From JAVBME01 sp031552765 (lineage in GTDB: Bacteria > Bacillota > Negativicutes > Acidaminococcales > JAISLQ01), in the NCBI GenBank assembly GCA_031552765.1, contig JAVBME010000040.1:1-14599 (forward strand): DNA of 14,599 bases. The letters run 5' to 3'. The notes below the pieces were generated by a model, which made no database searches, was not told the origin of the DNA, and worked only from the letters and a program-made list of their open reading frames with translations. Of the stretch, positions 1 to 6,913 are shown piece after piece. Position 1 is the stretch's first letter. Each line of letters starts with the position of its first letter. The position numbers and the translations under genes were made by a program.

Positions 1-22
1 TACGCGTTCGGTGGAACTATAC
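1..22 (-). repeat. Truncated terminus of the MITE-like repeat (left copy)
   Basis: These 22 bases match the reverse complement of 14378-14399 at 21 of 22 positions; the only difference is A at position 15 where the other copy has C. They are one end of the element described at 14378-14566, with the rest of the copy lying beyond the left edge. The A-rich bases just inside (about 23-40) also resemble the bases flanking the right-hand copy, so the shared sequence may run slightly past the inverted-repeat tip. Confidence 0.75.
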
Positions 23-124
23 ATAAAAAAGAAATGTCGTGTGACAAAAGATAGCTCGCAGTCGGACTTACTATAACAAAGGATAACAGGTAAGACCCGG
101 ATTTCTTGTCATGAATACCAAACG

Positions 125-192
125 TATAATTAATGCATAAATGTGTTTATGTCTACACTCTGAGCTTCCGCGGCAACCGCGGAAGCTTTTTT
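125..192 (+). ncRNA. Possible very short transcript (promoter -10 to terminator)
   Basis: A perfect TATAAT lies at 125-130, but its -35 region is poor. It is followed by a small inverted repeat (CATAAA at 136-141, TTTATG at 146-151) and then by a strong intrinsic terminator ending at 192. A transcript starting near 137 would be only about 55 nt and has no convincing reading frame. It could be a small RNA. Alternatively, the terminator belongs to a gene left of the window and the TATAAT is chance. Confidence 0.25.
163..192 (+). terminator. Strong Rho-independent terminator
   Basis: An 11-bp perfect stem, AGCTTCCGCGG (163-173) with CCGCGGAAGCT (177-187), has a 3-nt CAA loop and runs into six T residues (187-192). 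No coding gene ends upstream of it within the window, so it closes either an off-window transcript or the short candidate RNA just before it. It insulates the symporter promoter that follows. Confidence 0.9.
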
Positions 193-218
193 GTGAAAAT
201 GTATACACAGCCGCTTTA

Positions 219-247
219 TTGTCAAGCTTTAGCGCTTTTAGTATAAT
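219..247 (+). promoter_or_regulatory. Sigma-A-type promoter of the symporter gene
   Basis: TTGTCA at 219-224 and a perfect TATAAT at 242-247 are separated by exactly 17 nt. Transcription would begin near 254, leaving a leader of about 30 nt before the ATG at 284. This placement rules out the in-frame TTG at 254 as the translation start, because it coincides with the expected first transcribed base. Confidence 0.85.
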
Positions 248-283
248 AAGTGCTTGATAGCGACAAAAATAAAAAGGATGGGC

Positions 284-1669
284 ATGATGGACATTTTACT
301 GGAGTTTTTAAAAGCGGGCAATGCCATAATGTGGGGGCCTCCCATGCTTATTCTTTTGTTTGGTACGCACTTATACCTAACTTTTAGCTTGCGTTTCATC
401 CAAAGGTATACGGCAAAAGCGATAAAGTTATCGGTGACCAAAGACAGTGGGGCGGATGGCGATATCAGCCAGTTTGCCGCTTTGACCACCGCTCTTGCTG
501 CGACTATCGGCACGGGCAACATCATCGGTGTGGGTACGGCGGTCGCTCTGGGCGGGCCGGGGTCTGTGCTGTGGGTGTGGCTGACCGGAATATTTGGCAT
601 CGCCAGCAAGTATGCCGAAGGGCTTTTAGCAGTGAAATACAGGGTGAGGACTGCTGACGGAACCATGCTCGGCGGGCCGATGTATGCGCTGGAAAGAGGC
701 GTGAAATCAAAATTTTTGGCGGTGCTTTTTTCTATTTTTGCTTCTATCGCCGCTTTTGGCATAGGAAATACCACCCAGGCCAATTCCATCTCCGGCATGG
801 TGCAAAACCAGTTTGGCATCACGCCCATGGTTTCCGGTATTGTCATAGCAGTACTGACAGCTGTGGTCATTTTGGGCGGGGTCAAGTCGATAGCCTCGGT
901 TTGTGAAAAACTGGTGCCTTTCATGGCTATATTTTATGTGGCCGGCTGTTTGATCATACTTTTTTTGAACGCTTCTTTTATTGGCGACGCTATTTTGTTG
1001 ATAACAAAAAGCGCCTTTACTCCGCAAGCAGCGGGTGGCGGCTTTGTGGGATCCACTATCATGCTGGCGGCCCGTTATGGCGTGGCCAGGGGGCTTTTCT
1101 CCAATGAATCAGGCCTTGGCTCGGCGCCCATCGCCGCCGCCGCCGCTATAACCCGTAATCCGGTACGCCAAGCGCTGGTATCCATGTCCGGTACTTTCTG
1201 GGATACGGTGGTTGTTTGCCTGATGACCGGGCTGGTGCTGGTAACCAGTGTTATCAGGAACCCGGAAGGTTTTGCCGGGCTAAAGGGCGGTGAGCTAACT
1301 TACAAAGCCTTTGAAGCCATACCGGTAGTCGGCCCGATAGTACTGGTGCTTGGCCTGGCGACTTTCGCGTTTTCCACCATACTGGGCTGGGCTTATTACG
1401 GGGAACGCTGTATGGAATACCTATTGGGAAAAAAATCGCTCATGCCGTACAGGATAGCTTTTGTTATAGTCTCTTTCATCGGCGCTACCACTACTCTTGA
1501 CCTGGTGTGGGAACTGGCCGACTTTACCAATGCTTTGATGGCCGTGCCCAATCTTGTTTCGCTGCTTCTTTTGCGTAAAGTCATTGTCAGCGAAACGCAA
1601 AAGTATTTATGGGCCGACCAGCTTGACTTGAAAGATTGCGACCCTATACCGCAAATCAATAACAGGTAA
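284..1669 (+). CDS. Alanine/glycine:cation symporter (AGCS family)
   Basis: This is an inner-membrane secondary transporter that would import alanine and/or glycine with Na+ or H+. The family assignment rests on characteristic segments: WGPPMLILLFGTHLYLTF near the N-terminus, TTALAATIGTGNIIGVGTAV with GGPGSVLWVW in the first third, LGGPMYALERG, and GLFSNESGLGSAP in the middle. The protein is about 461 residues, normal for the family, and mostly hydrophobic with roughly 10-11 membrane segments. I chose ATG 284 because AAGG (274-277) is correctly spaced for it and the transcript should start near 254; ATG 287 is also possible. The gene is monocistronic, with its own promoter before and terminator after. 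Exact substrate and coupling ion cannot be read from the sequence. No glycine riboswitch, sometimes found ahead of such genes, is present in the short leader. Confidence 0.95.
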   Translation: MMDILLEFLKAGNAIMWGPPMLILLFGTHLYLTFSLRFIQRYTAKAIKLSVTKDSGADGDISQFAALTTALAATIGTGNIIGVGTAVALGGPGSVLWVWLTGIFGIASKYAEGLLAVKYRVRTADGTMLGGPMYALERGVKSKFLAVLFSIFASIAAFGIGNTTQANSISGMVQNQFGITPMVSGIVIAVLTAVVILGGVKSIASVCEKLVPFMAIFYVAGCLIILFLNASFIGDAILLITKSAFTPQAAGGGFVGSTIMLAARYGVARGLFSNESGLGSAPIAAAAAITRNPVRQALVSMSGTFWDTVVVCLMTGLVLVTSVIRNPEGFAGLKGGELTYKAFEAIPVVGPIVLVLGLATFAFSTILGWAYYGERCMEYLLGKKSLMPYRIAFVIVSFIGATTTLDLVWELADFTNALMAVPNLVSLLLLRKVIVSETQKYLWADQLDLKDCDPIPQINNR

Positions 1670-1675
1670 AAACGT

Positions 1676-1710
1676 AGGCGCCCGCTTGACTGTGGGCGCC
1701 TTCATTTTTT
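1676..1710 (+). terminator. Rho-independent terminator after the symporter gene
   Basis: GGCGCCC (1677-1683) pairs with GGGCGCC (1694-1700) around a 10-nt loop, extended by an A-T pair. It is followed by TTCATTTTTT (1701-1710) and begins 7 nt after the stop codon. Confidence 0.85.
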
Positions 1711-1897
1711 ATAAGCATTTTAAATATAATTTACCGGATATGTTTTGTCATTTTTATACAGAAGGAGTAAACTATAAGTATCAGGTTGGCAAAGCAGCGG
1801 TACTGGTACTTTGACATTGTCAGGGCGGCGCGGGTCGCTTGCAGGCACTGATAAAACTGCCGCTGCCTTAGCGTTGATGATGTTGGGGGGATAACGT
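1711..1897 (+). other. Noncoding leader upstream of the DUF1847 gene, partly structured
   Basis: No reading frame with a good start is visible in this 187-nt gap. AT-rich sequence with a TATAAT (1725-1730) opens it, followed by TTGTCA (1745-1750) and a Shine-Dalgarno-like GAAGGAG (1761-1767) that has no start codon at the right distance. The region 1792-1870 has nested dyads: CAGCGG (1795-1800) can pair with CCGCTG (1860-1865), and TGACATTGTCA (1812-1822) is itself a palindrome. It could be a regulatory leader or a decayed gene. It matches no riboswitch class I can recognise. Confidence 0.35.
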
Positions 1898-2479
1898 ATG
1901 AACTGTGTAAAATGCCCGGATAGAAAATGCCATTCAGAAGGGAAAAATTGCCTGGGGGCCTCCGTCAAGGATATAGCGGGCCTGTATAATGAAGAGGAGC
2001 TCGGCTATATGCAGGCGGCCGGCTGCACGGAAGCAGACAACTATATGCAGATGACGCGGCTGGAGGAAAGTGCCTATTATGCCAGCAAACTCGGCCTTAA
2101 GCGCTTGGGCGTGGCTTTTTGCGTAGGGTTGCTCAAGGAAGCGGCTTTGGTAGTGAAGTACTTTGAAAAAGAGGGCTTTCAGATAGAGTCGCTTTGCTGT
2201 AAAGTATGCGGCATAGACAAGGATGAGTTTGACCTTGTCAAGATAAGAAAAGGTTTGCGCGAGAGCATGTGCAATCCCAAGATGCAGGCCAAAGTGCTGA
2301 ATGATGCCGGTACCGAGCTGAACTTCACTGTGGGTTTATGTGTGGGGCACGATGTATTGTTTGGCCTGGGCAGTAAAGCGCCGGTCTGTTGCCTGGTGGC
2401 TAAAGACCGTATATTGGCGCACAATACCGTGGGCGCCCTTACGTCTTTTTACTGGCGTAAAAAACTGGGCATAGATTAA
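1898..2479 (+). CDS. DUF1847 family cysteine-rich protein, probable metal binder
   Basis: The product is a 193-residue soluble protein of unknown function. It matches what I recall of DUF1847: an N-terminal cysteine cluster (C3, C6, C11, C18), a central GLKRLGVAFC segment, C100-C101-C104, and the C-terminal hallmark GLCVGHD (146-152) followed by VAKDRILAHN (167-176). In total 13 cysteines are present, which suggests binding of a metal or an Fe-S cluster; that is an inference. There is no signal peptide or membrane segment. Translation starts at ATG 1898 behind a G-rich ribosome site (TTGGGGGGAT). The gene stands alone, with a structured leader before it and a hairpin after it. At residues 163-166, VCCL replaces what I remember as a TT-type sequence in relatives, adding a vicinal cysteine pair. 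Confidence 0.85.
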   Translation: MNCVKCPDRKCHSEGKNCLGASVKDIAGLYNEEELGYMQAAGCTEADNYMQMTRLEESAYYASKLGLKRLGVAFCVGLLKEAALVVKYFEKEGFQIESLCCKVCGIDKDEFDLVKIRKGLRESMCNPKMQAKVLNDAGTELNFTVGLCVGHDVLFGLGSKAPVCCLVAKDRILAHNTVGALTSFYWRKKLGID

Positions 2480-2493
2480 AATACATAATTTTT

Positions 2494-2521
2494 CAGGCGG
2501 GCCGCTGGCCCGCTGAATTTT
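2494..2521 (+). terminator. Hairpin terminator after the DUF1847 gene
   Basis: GCGGGCC (2497/2498-2503/2504) pairs with GGCCCGC (2507-2513) around a GCT loop, with flanking CA/TG pairs. The following T run is short (AATTTT), so termination may be incomplete and some read-through into the MATE gene is possible. Confidence 0.65.
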
Positions 2522-2529
2522 ATCCGCAC

Positions 2530-2566
2530 ACTTTTTATATTAATGATATACTTAAATTAAGATACT
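2530..2566 (+). promoter_or_regulatory. AT-rich promoter region of the MATE-led cluster
   Basis: A short AT-rich block contains TATACT (2547-2552), GATACT (2561-2566) and the dyads TATAT/ATATA and CTTAAATTAAG (2551-2561). No convincing -35 box pairs with either candidate -10. It is the only plausible promoter before the four-gene cluster, and the dyads could bind a regulator. Confidence 0.35.
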
Positions 2567-2580
2567 CTGCTGGTGATAAA

Positions 2581-3939
2581 TTGAACAGTCTGACGAATTA
2601 CGAAATAAGCAATATAAAAAGATACATGCTGGGGCGTATAGGGGCGCTGGCCTGGCCGGTCGTGGCTGAGATGACCTGCCTGGTCATCGGCGGCGTGCTG
2701 ACTACGGCTATGGTCGGGCAGTTTGGCGCAGTACAGGTGGCTTCCGTAGGCCTCGCTACTTTGCTCCAGGCAACTTCATCAATGGTCATAGCCGCTTTTG
2801 GCGTGGGTGCGGGTGCTTTATGCGCCAGGGCTATTGGAGCGCGCGAATTTGAAGAGGCCAGGGGCATCGCCGGGCAGACTCTTTCCATAGGCCTTGTTTT
2901 GAGCCTGGTGGCCGCTTTCTGCGGCGTAAAAGGCGGGCGGGCCTTGGTGGCTTTCGCCAGCCCGGACCCGGCCGTAGTAGACATGGCTGGGGACTTTATA
3001 GAAATAATGGCGCTTTTCCTGCCTTGTACCGCGGTTATCAGCGTTTGCCTGTCCGGCGTCAGGGCCACGGGCAAGACGCGCATTTCCATGCTGGTGGCGG
3101 TAGTAGGGCAGATGATATCATTATTTATCACCTATATGCTGCTTTTCCAGTTTAAAATAGGGGTGCACGGCGCTGTTTTTGGTATGGCTTCATCCCAGGT
3201 GGTGGCGGCGGTACTGAGTGTTTTCGCCGTAAGCTCGCGCTGGACGCTAGGGCTTGGCTGGCGGCATGTTTTGCCTTTGCGGCCGGCCGTAATAATGAAT
3301 GTGTTGCGCATAAGCGTACCGGCTGCTTTTGAGCAGGTAGCCATACAAAGCGGCCGGGTATTTTTCTCACTTTTGATGGCGTCGGCCGGCGCCGTGCAGT
3401 TTGCCGGCCATAATGTGGCGCTGCAAATCGAGTCAATTTCTTTTATGCCCGGCATGGCTTTTGGCATTGCCGCCATGACGCTGGTCGGACAAAACCTCGG
3501 GCGTGGTTTGCCGCACCGCGCCAAACAATACGCCTGGTTTACCTGTTTTATCGGTGCGGCGGCGATGGGTATAATGGGCATCTTGTTTTTTATCTTTGCC
3601 GAACAGCTTACTTCGTTTTTTATTAAAGACCCGGCTGTTTTACAGTGGGGCCGCGGCTGCGTAATGGTGGCGGCTATAGAACAGGTGTCTTTGGCGATCG
3701 CCATGGTTTTGCCCGGTGTGCTGCGCGGTTCCGGCGACACAGTCTCGGCGATGTATGTGGCTATCTTCGGCGCTTGGATTTTCCGCATTCCTGTGCTTTT
3801 ACTCATTAAGTATTTGGGCTATTTCAACGTGGTAGTGGGGTGGTCGGTATCTTGCCTGGATTTTACTATCAGGGCCTTATTGTTTGTTTATATCGTGCGC
3901 CGCAAGAACTGGACGGATTTCTCTTATGACAAAAAGTAA
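2581..3939 (+). CDS. MATE family multidrug/metabolite efflux protein
   Basis: This is an inner-membrane antiporter of the MATE (multi-antimicrobial extrusion) family, which exports drugs or metabolites using an Na+ or H+ gradient. The 452-residue length and two internally similar halves are typical: the first opens with LAWPVVAEMTCLVIGGVLTTAMVGQFG and the second with the related ISVPAAFEQVAIQSGRVFF, and the family marker VLPGVLRGSGDT lies near residues 378-389. About 12 membrane helices are expected. The start is uncertain. TTG 2581 has a modest upstream GGTG; ATG 2626 would remove 15 residues but has a poor ribosome site. The stop lies only 14 nt before the GTPase gene, whose ribosome site overlaps this end, so the two are almost certainly co-transcribed. 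Substrate unknown. Confidence 0.92.
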   Translation: MNSLTNYEISNIKRYMLGRIGALAWPVVAEMTCLVIGGVLTTAMVGQFGAVQVASVGLATLLQATSSMVIAAFGVGAGALCARAIGAREFEEARGIAGQTLSIGLVLSLVAAFCGVKGGRALVAFASPDPAVVDMAGDFIEIMALFLPCTAVISVCLSGVRATGKTRISMLVAVVGQMISLFITYMLLFQFKIGVHGAVFGMASSQVVAAVLSVFAVSSRWTLGLGWRHVLPLRPAVIMNVLRISVPAAFEQVAIQSGRVFFSLLMASAGAVQFAGHNVALQIESISFMPGMAFGIAAMTLVGQNLGRGLPHRAKQYAWFTCFIGAAAMGIMGILFFIFAEQLTSFFIKDPAVLQWGRGCVMVAAIEQVSLAIAMVLPGVLRGSGDTVSAMYVAIFGAWIFRIPVLLLIKYLGYFNVVVGWSVSCLDFTIRALLFVYIVRRKNWTDFSYDKK

Positions 3940-3953
3940 AGGAGCTTTGTCTT

Positions 3954-5213
3954 ATGAAGGAGAAGGGACTGGCTAACGAAGAGATAAGGGCGCGTATAGA
4001 GAAGTCGGCTGCTATTTTGGCCAATTTTGACGTTTTTCTGCAAAAAACTGTGGGGAATATACCTGGCGGCAAGCTGCTCAGCAATGAAATACTGGATAAA
4101 GTACGTACCGAAGCTGCTGTTTTGGCAAATGTGCTAAACAACCAGCGCCCGCCGCGGTTTTTGCTGGTGGGGAAGACCGGTGCGGGTAAAAGCAGCCTGA
4201 TAAACGCCATGACGGGTTCTTATGTGGCAAAAGTCAGCCCGGTGCGGGTAGGGACTTTGGACGCCAGCCTTCTGACGATAGAAAAAGAGGGCCGGCAACT
4301 GATGCAGGTCATTGATACTCGGGGTGTTTTTGAGGCGGCGGCTGGCAGCGAAGTGGCGACCAAAAAGCTACGGGCCGCTATAGAAGATTTTCAGCCGGAC
4401 GCGGCGCTGTTTGTTTTCAAGGCAAAAGACCGGGCGCATATCGATATGGATGTGCGGCTGGTAAAAGAAAAGTTGGCGGCCAGTATGGGCGGGGCGCCGC
4501 TCATAGCCGTAGTGTCGCAGGTGGATGAGCTCGACCCGGCGCGCGAGAAACTAGCCGGGGAATATTCGGCCGTTAAAAAAGAAAATATACGACAGGCCGT
4601 AAAGCAAATAGAAGAAGTATTGGTACGCGGCCGCCTGTCTTATATCGCCGCAGTGCCTGTAGCCGCTTATATGGAATGGGAGGGCGGCGAAGAGGCCGGA
4701 GAAGGCAGCGCCTGCCTGTTTGACGGCAGGTACAATATAGATGGACTTTTGGATATACTAGAGAACAATCTCGAGCTTAACGCACAACTGGGCCTTTTGC
4801 TGGCGACCAGGGGCGAACTTGCCTTGCGGAAAATCGCCGGCATGGTGGTCAGAACTATGTCGGGCATCGCTTCTGCGATTGCGGCAACGCCGCTACCGGT
4901 GGCGGATATATTTCCCCTCTTGGCGCTACAGACGGCGATGGTGGCGGTTGTCGGCTACCTTTCCGGCAAAAGAGCGGATTTTGACGGCGCGAAAGACTTT
5001 ATGCTTTCTCTCGGCGTTGTAGGCGCAGGCGGCTATACTTTCCGTCTGTTGGCGCGCCAGTTGGTAAAACTGCTGCCGATACCGGGTGCAGGCAGCGTTA
5101 TAAGCGCCGGCGTGGCTTACAAAGGCACGGATGCTTTGGGCCAGGCGGCTATAGCTTACTACTTTGACGATATATTAGATAAAAATGTGCTGAAACGTAT
5201 GCTGACGGGATAG
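3954..5213 (+). CDS. Era-like GTPase with C-terminal DUF697-like membrane region
   Basis: The 419-residue protein has three parts. Residues 1-65 are charged and helical. Residues 66-240 form a TRAFAC-class GTPase domain with a G1/Walker A motif GKTGAGKS (73-80), a possible G2 threonine (T101) and G3 DTRG (121-124). Residues 285-410 form a hydrophobic tail like DUF697: VADIFPLLALQTAMVAVVGYLSG, then LPIPGAGSVISAG and TDALGQAAIAYYF. The G4 site reads SQVD (188-191) instead of NKxD; the aspartate that contacts guanine remains but Asn-Lys is replaced. Such proteins are generally membrane-associated GTPases of unknown client. ATG 3954 has an AAAGGAG ribosome site overlapping the MATE stop. The TM2-domain gene follows after 32 nt. 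Family is clear; biological role is not. Confidence 0.88.
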   Translation: MKEKGLANEEIRARIEKSAAILANFDVFLQKTVGNIPGGKLLSNEILDKVRTEAAVLANVLNNQRPPRFLLVGKTGAGKSSLINAMTGSYVAKVSPVRVGTLDASLLTIEKEGRQLMQVIDTRGVFEAAAGSEVATKKLRAAIEDFQPDAALFVFKAKDRAHIDMDVRLVKEKLAASMGGAPLIAVVSQVDELDPAREKLAGEYSAVKKENIRQAVKQIEEVLVRGRLSYIAAVPVAAYMEWEGGEEAGEGSACLFDGRYNIDGLLDILENNLELNAQLGLLLATRGELALRKIAGMVVRTMSGIASAIAATPLPVADIFPLLALQTAMVAVVGYLSGKRADFDGAKDFMLSLGVVGAGGYTFRLLARQLVKLLPIPGAGSVISAGVAYKGTDALGQAAIAYYFDDILDKNVLKRMLTG

Positions 5214-5245
5214 TTCAAATTCATATTGTGGAGAGGGTGGCTGCG

Positions 5246-5605
5246 ATGAGGAGCAAGGCGGTAGCTTTCTGGCTGTGTCTATTTTTTGGCGTCTTGGGGC
5301 TACACCGCTTTTACATGGGCAAACCTTTTAGCGGGCTGTTGTGGTTTTTTACCGGCGGCCTTTTAGGGATAGGTTTTCTTTCCGATCTGTGGCTGATCGG
5401 ACTGGGGCTTGCTCGCGACGGGCGCGGGTTGCCGCTTCTGCCGCCCGGGAGGCTGCACGACGGTATTATCAGGACGCTGGTCATTCTCAGCGTGATATGG
5501 ATTTTTATCAGTTGCTTTTTTGTTTTGCATAACATACTATTTCAGCCGGAAGTGCCGCTTTTTGACCGGGACCGCTTGCCATTGCCCCCGGTAGTGTATA
5601 TATAA
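5246..5605 (+). CDS. TM2 domain membrane protein
   Basis: This small 119-residue membrane protein opens with a TM2 domain: a helix ending in GVLGLHRFYMGK (15-26), then a short turn and SGLLWFFTGGLLGIGFLSDL (29-48). This is the characteristic G-x-H-R-F-Y-x-G-K pattern followed by a second helix with an acidic residue. A third helix spans about 74-95, and the C-terminus is short and proline-rich. TM2 proteins are poorly understood and this one has no assignable role. I prefer ATG 5246 over the in-frame GTG 5228 because GAGAGGGTGG (5231-5240) is a suitable ribosome site for 5246. It sits tightly between the GTPase (32 nt) and threonine synthase (15 nt), and its membrane location fits a link with the GTPase's membrane tail, although that is inference. 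Confidence 0.85.
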   Translation: MRSKAVAFWLCLFFGVLGLHRFYMGKPFSGLLWFFTGGLLGIGFLSDLWLIGLGLARDGRGLPLLPPGRLHDGIIRTLVILSVIWIFISCFFVLHNILFQPEVPLFDRDRLPLPPVVYI

Positions 5606-5620
5606 AAAAGGAGGGTGTTT

Positions 5621-6817
5621 ATGGATCTGCTTTGTATCTCATGTAAAGAATCCTTTGCGGGCGATTACCTGCGCTGCCCGTCTTGCGCCGGTCCTCTGGA
5701 GGTAAAGGCGCGAAGCCGTAGCAAAATAAACTTTGGCGGCGCCTTTGGGCAAAGTATCATGGAGCGCTACCTGGATTTTTTTCCATTGGAGAGGGTCAAT
5801 GAAAAAATTTCTCTGGGAGAGGGAAGAACGCCGCTTTTATCAGCAGAAAAATTGGCTGATCTATGCGGGGTAGGGAAATTATACTTAAAAAACGAAACAA
5901 AAAACCCGACCTGGTCGTTTAAAGACCGGGGAACTGCCGTAGGGGTGCAATATGCGGCCGCTCATGGTTATAAGCGGATAGGCACTGTTTCTTCCGGCAA
6001 TATGGCGGCATCAGTTGCGGCCTATGGGGCGCGCGCCGGACTGGAGACTTTTATTTTCGTGAGCATGGATATCGACGATGAGAAAGTGGCGCCGATCGCC
6101 ATATATGGGCCGCAGCTTTTTAAAGTGGATGGCGATTACAGCAAGCTTTATTTTGAGGCTTTAAAGATAGGCGAGGAGCACGGGATATTTTTTATAAATT
6201 CCGATGCTCCGCTCAGGGTAGAAGGGTCGAAAAGCATTGCTTTTGAAATTGCCGAACAACTTGGCTTTGACGTTCCTGACTATGTAGTGGTGCCGACCAG
6301 CGCGGGCGGCAATTTCCGCGGTATTACCAAAGGTTTCCTGGAGTTCTACCAGGCCGGACTGATAAAAAAGGTGCCGCGCATGGTTTGTGCGCAGGCGGCG
6401 GGCTGTTCTCCCATTTACAATGCTTTTGCCCAAGGGAAAAAAGAGGTGGAGCATATCGGCAAACCAGACACTATCGCGCATGCCATAAGCAATCCCTGTC
6501 CGCCCAGCGGCAATGTCGTGCTGGCTCTTTTGGAGCAGACCGGCGGCTTGGCTGTGACGGTTACGGACGATGAAATAATACAGGCGCAAAAGCTGCTGGC
6601 GGAAGAAGGGTTGTTTGTGCAGCCGGATTCTGCCGTATCTTTGGCGGCGACGCTAAAACTCGGCCAAAACGGCTCTATAGGCCGGGACCAGACAGTGGCG
6701 GGCATTTTGACTGGCAGTGGTTTGAAATACACTAAAGCGCTCGAATTGCACAAGATAAAATTCCATACTTCGTCTTTGCCGGAGATAGGGGATTATTTTA
6801 GGAAAAACTTTAACTGA
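5621..6817 (+). CDS. thrC: Threonine synthase (PLP-dependent), EC 4.2.3.1
   Basis: The enzyme converts O-phosphohomoserine to L-threonine and phosphate in the cytoplasm. Residues 1-24 form a zinc-ribbon-like segment with C5, C8, C19 and C22, common in this branch of the family. The fold-type II PLP core follows: GEGRTPL (66-72), WSFKDRG (98-104) with K101 as the expected Schiff-base lysine, SSGNMAAS (124-131) as substrate loop, and SAGGNFRG (227-234) as the glycine-rich phosphate-binding loop. The length of 398 residues is normal. ATG 5621 is chosen because AAGGAGGG ends about 5 nt upstream; the in-frame GTG 5615 overlaps that site. No hom or thrB gene is nearby. A related fold-type II enzyme such as cysteate synthase cannot be fully excluded by motifs alone. 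No terminator is visible after it. Confidence 0.85.
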   Translation: MDLLCISCKESFAGDYLRCPSCAGPLEVKARSRSKINFGGAFGQSIMERYLDFFPLERVNEKISLGEGRTPLLSAEKLADLCGVGKLYLKNETKNPTWSFKDRGTAVGVQYAAAHGYKRIGTVSSGNMAASVAAYGARAGLETFIFVSMDIDDEKVAPIAIYGPQLFKVDGDYSKLYFEALKIGEEHGIFFINSDAPLRVEGSKSIAFEIAEQLGFDVPDYVVVPTSAGGNFRGITKGFLEFYQAGLIKKVPRMVCAQAAGCSPIYNAFAQGKKEVEHIGKPDTIAHAISNPCPPSGNVVLALLEQTGGLAVTVTDDEIIQAQKLLAEEGLFVQPDSAVSLAATLKLGQNGSIGRDQTVAGILTGSGLKYTKALELHKIKFHTSSLPEIGDYFRKNFN

Positions 6818-6830
6818 GTGCTTGTGCAAA

Positions 6831-6858
6831 TTGAGATTTTATTAAAAAATATTATAAA
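6831..6858 (+). promoter_or_regulatory. Probable promoter of the LTA-synthase-family gene
   Basis: TTGAGA (6831-6836) and TATAAA (6853-6858) are separated by 16 nt in a very AT-rich gap. The transcript would start near 6865, about 50 nt before the ATG at 6914. Confidence 0.5.
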
Positions 6859-6913
6859 AGGATATTTTCAGTTGAAATAAAGTTAATATTTTTGTGAGGG
6901 GCATTATCTTTTT

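Noticed and set aside
1..283. Glycine riboswitch ahead of the alanine/glycine symporter
   Set aside because: The promoter lies only about 30 nt before the start codon, leaving no room for an aptamer, and no riboswitch consensus is visible upstream of it.
238..924. Long open frame (228 codons) on the minus strand opposite the symporter gene
   Set aside because: It is a shadow of a strongly supported plus-strand gene, covers that gene's start and promoter, and has low-complexity composition typical of antisense frames.
1786..1851. Short frame from TTG 1786 encoding about 21 residues in the leader of the DUF1847 gene
   Set aside because: The Shine-Dalgarno-like GAAGGAG is about 19 nt away, too far, and the peptide shows no recognisable feature.
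3132..3806. 224-codon minus-strand frame opposite the MATE gene
   Set aside because: Antisense shadow of a clear MATE protein; composition rich in Pro, Ala, Lys and Thr with no recognisable domain and no separate ribosome site or promoter evidence.
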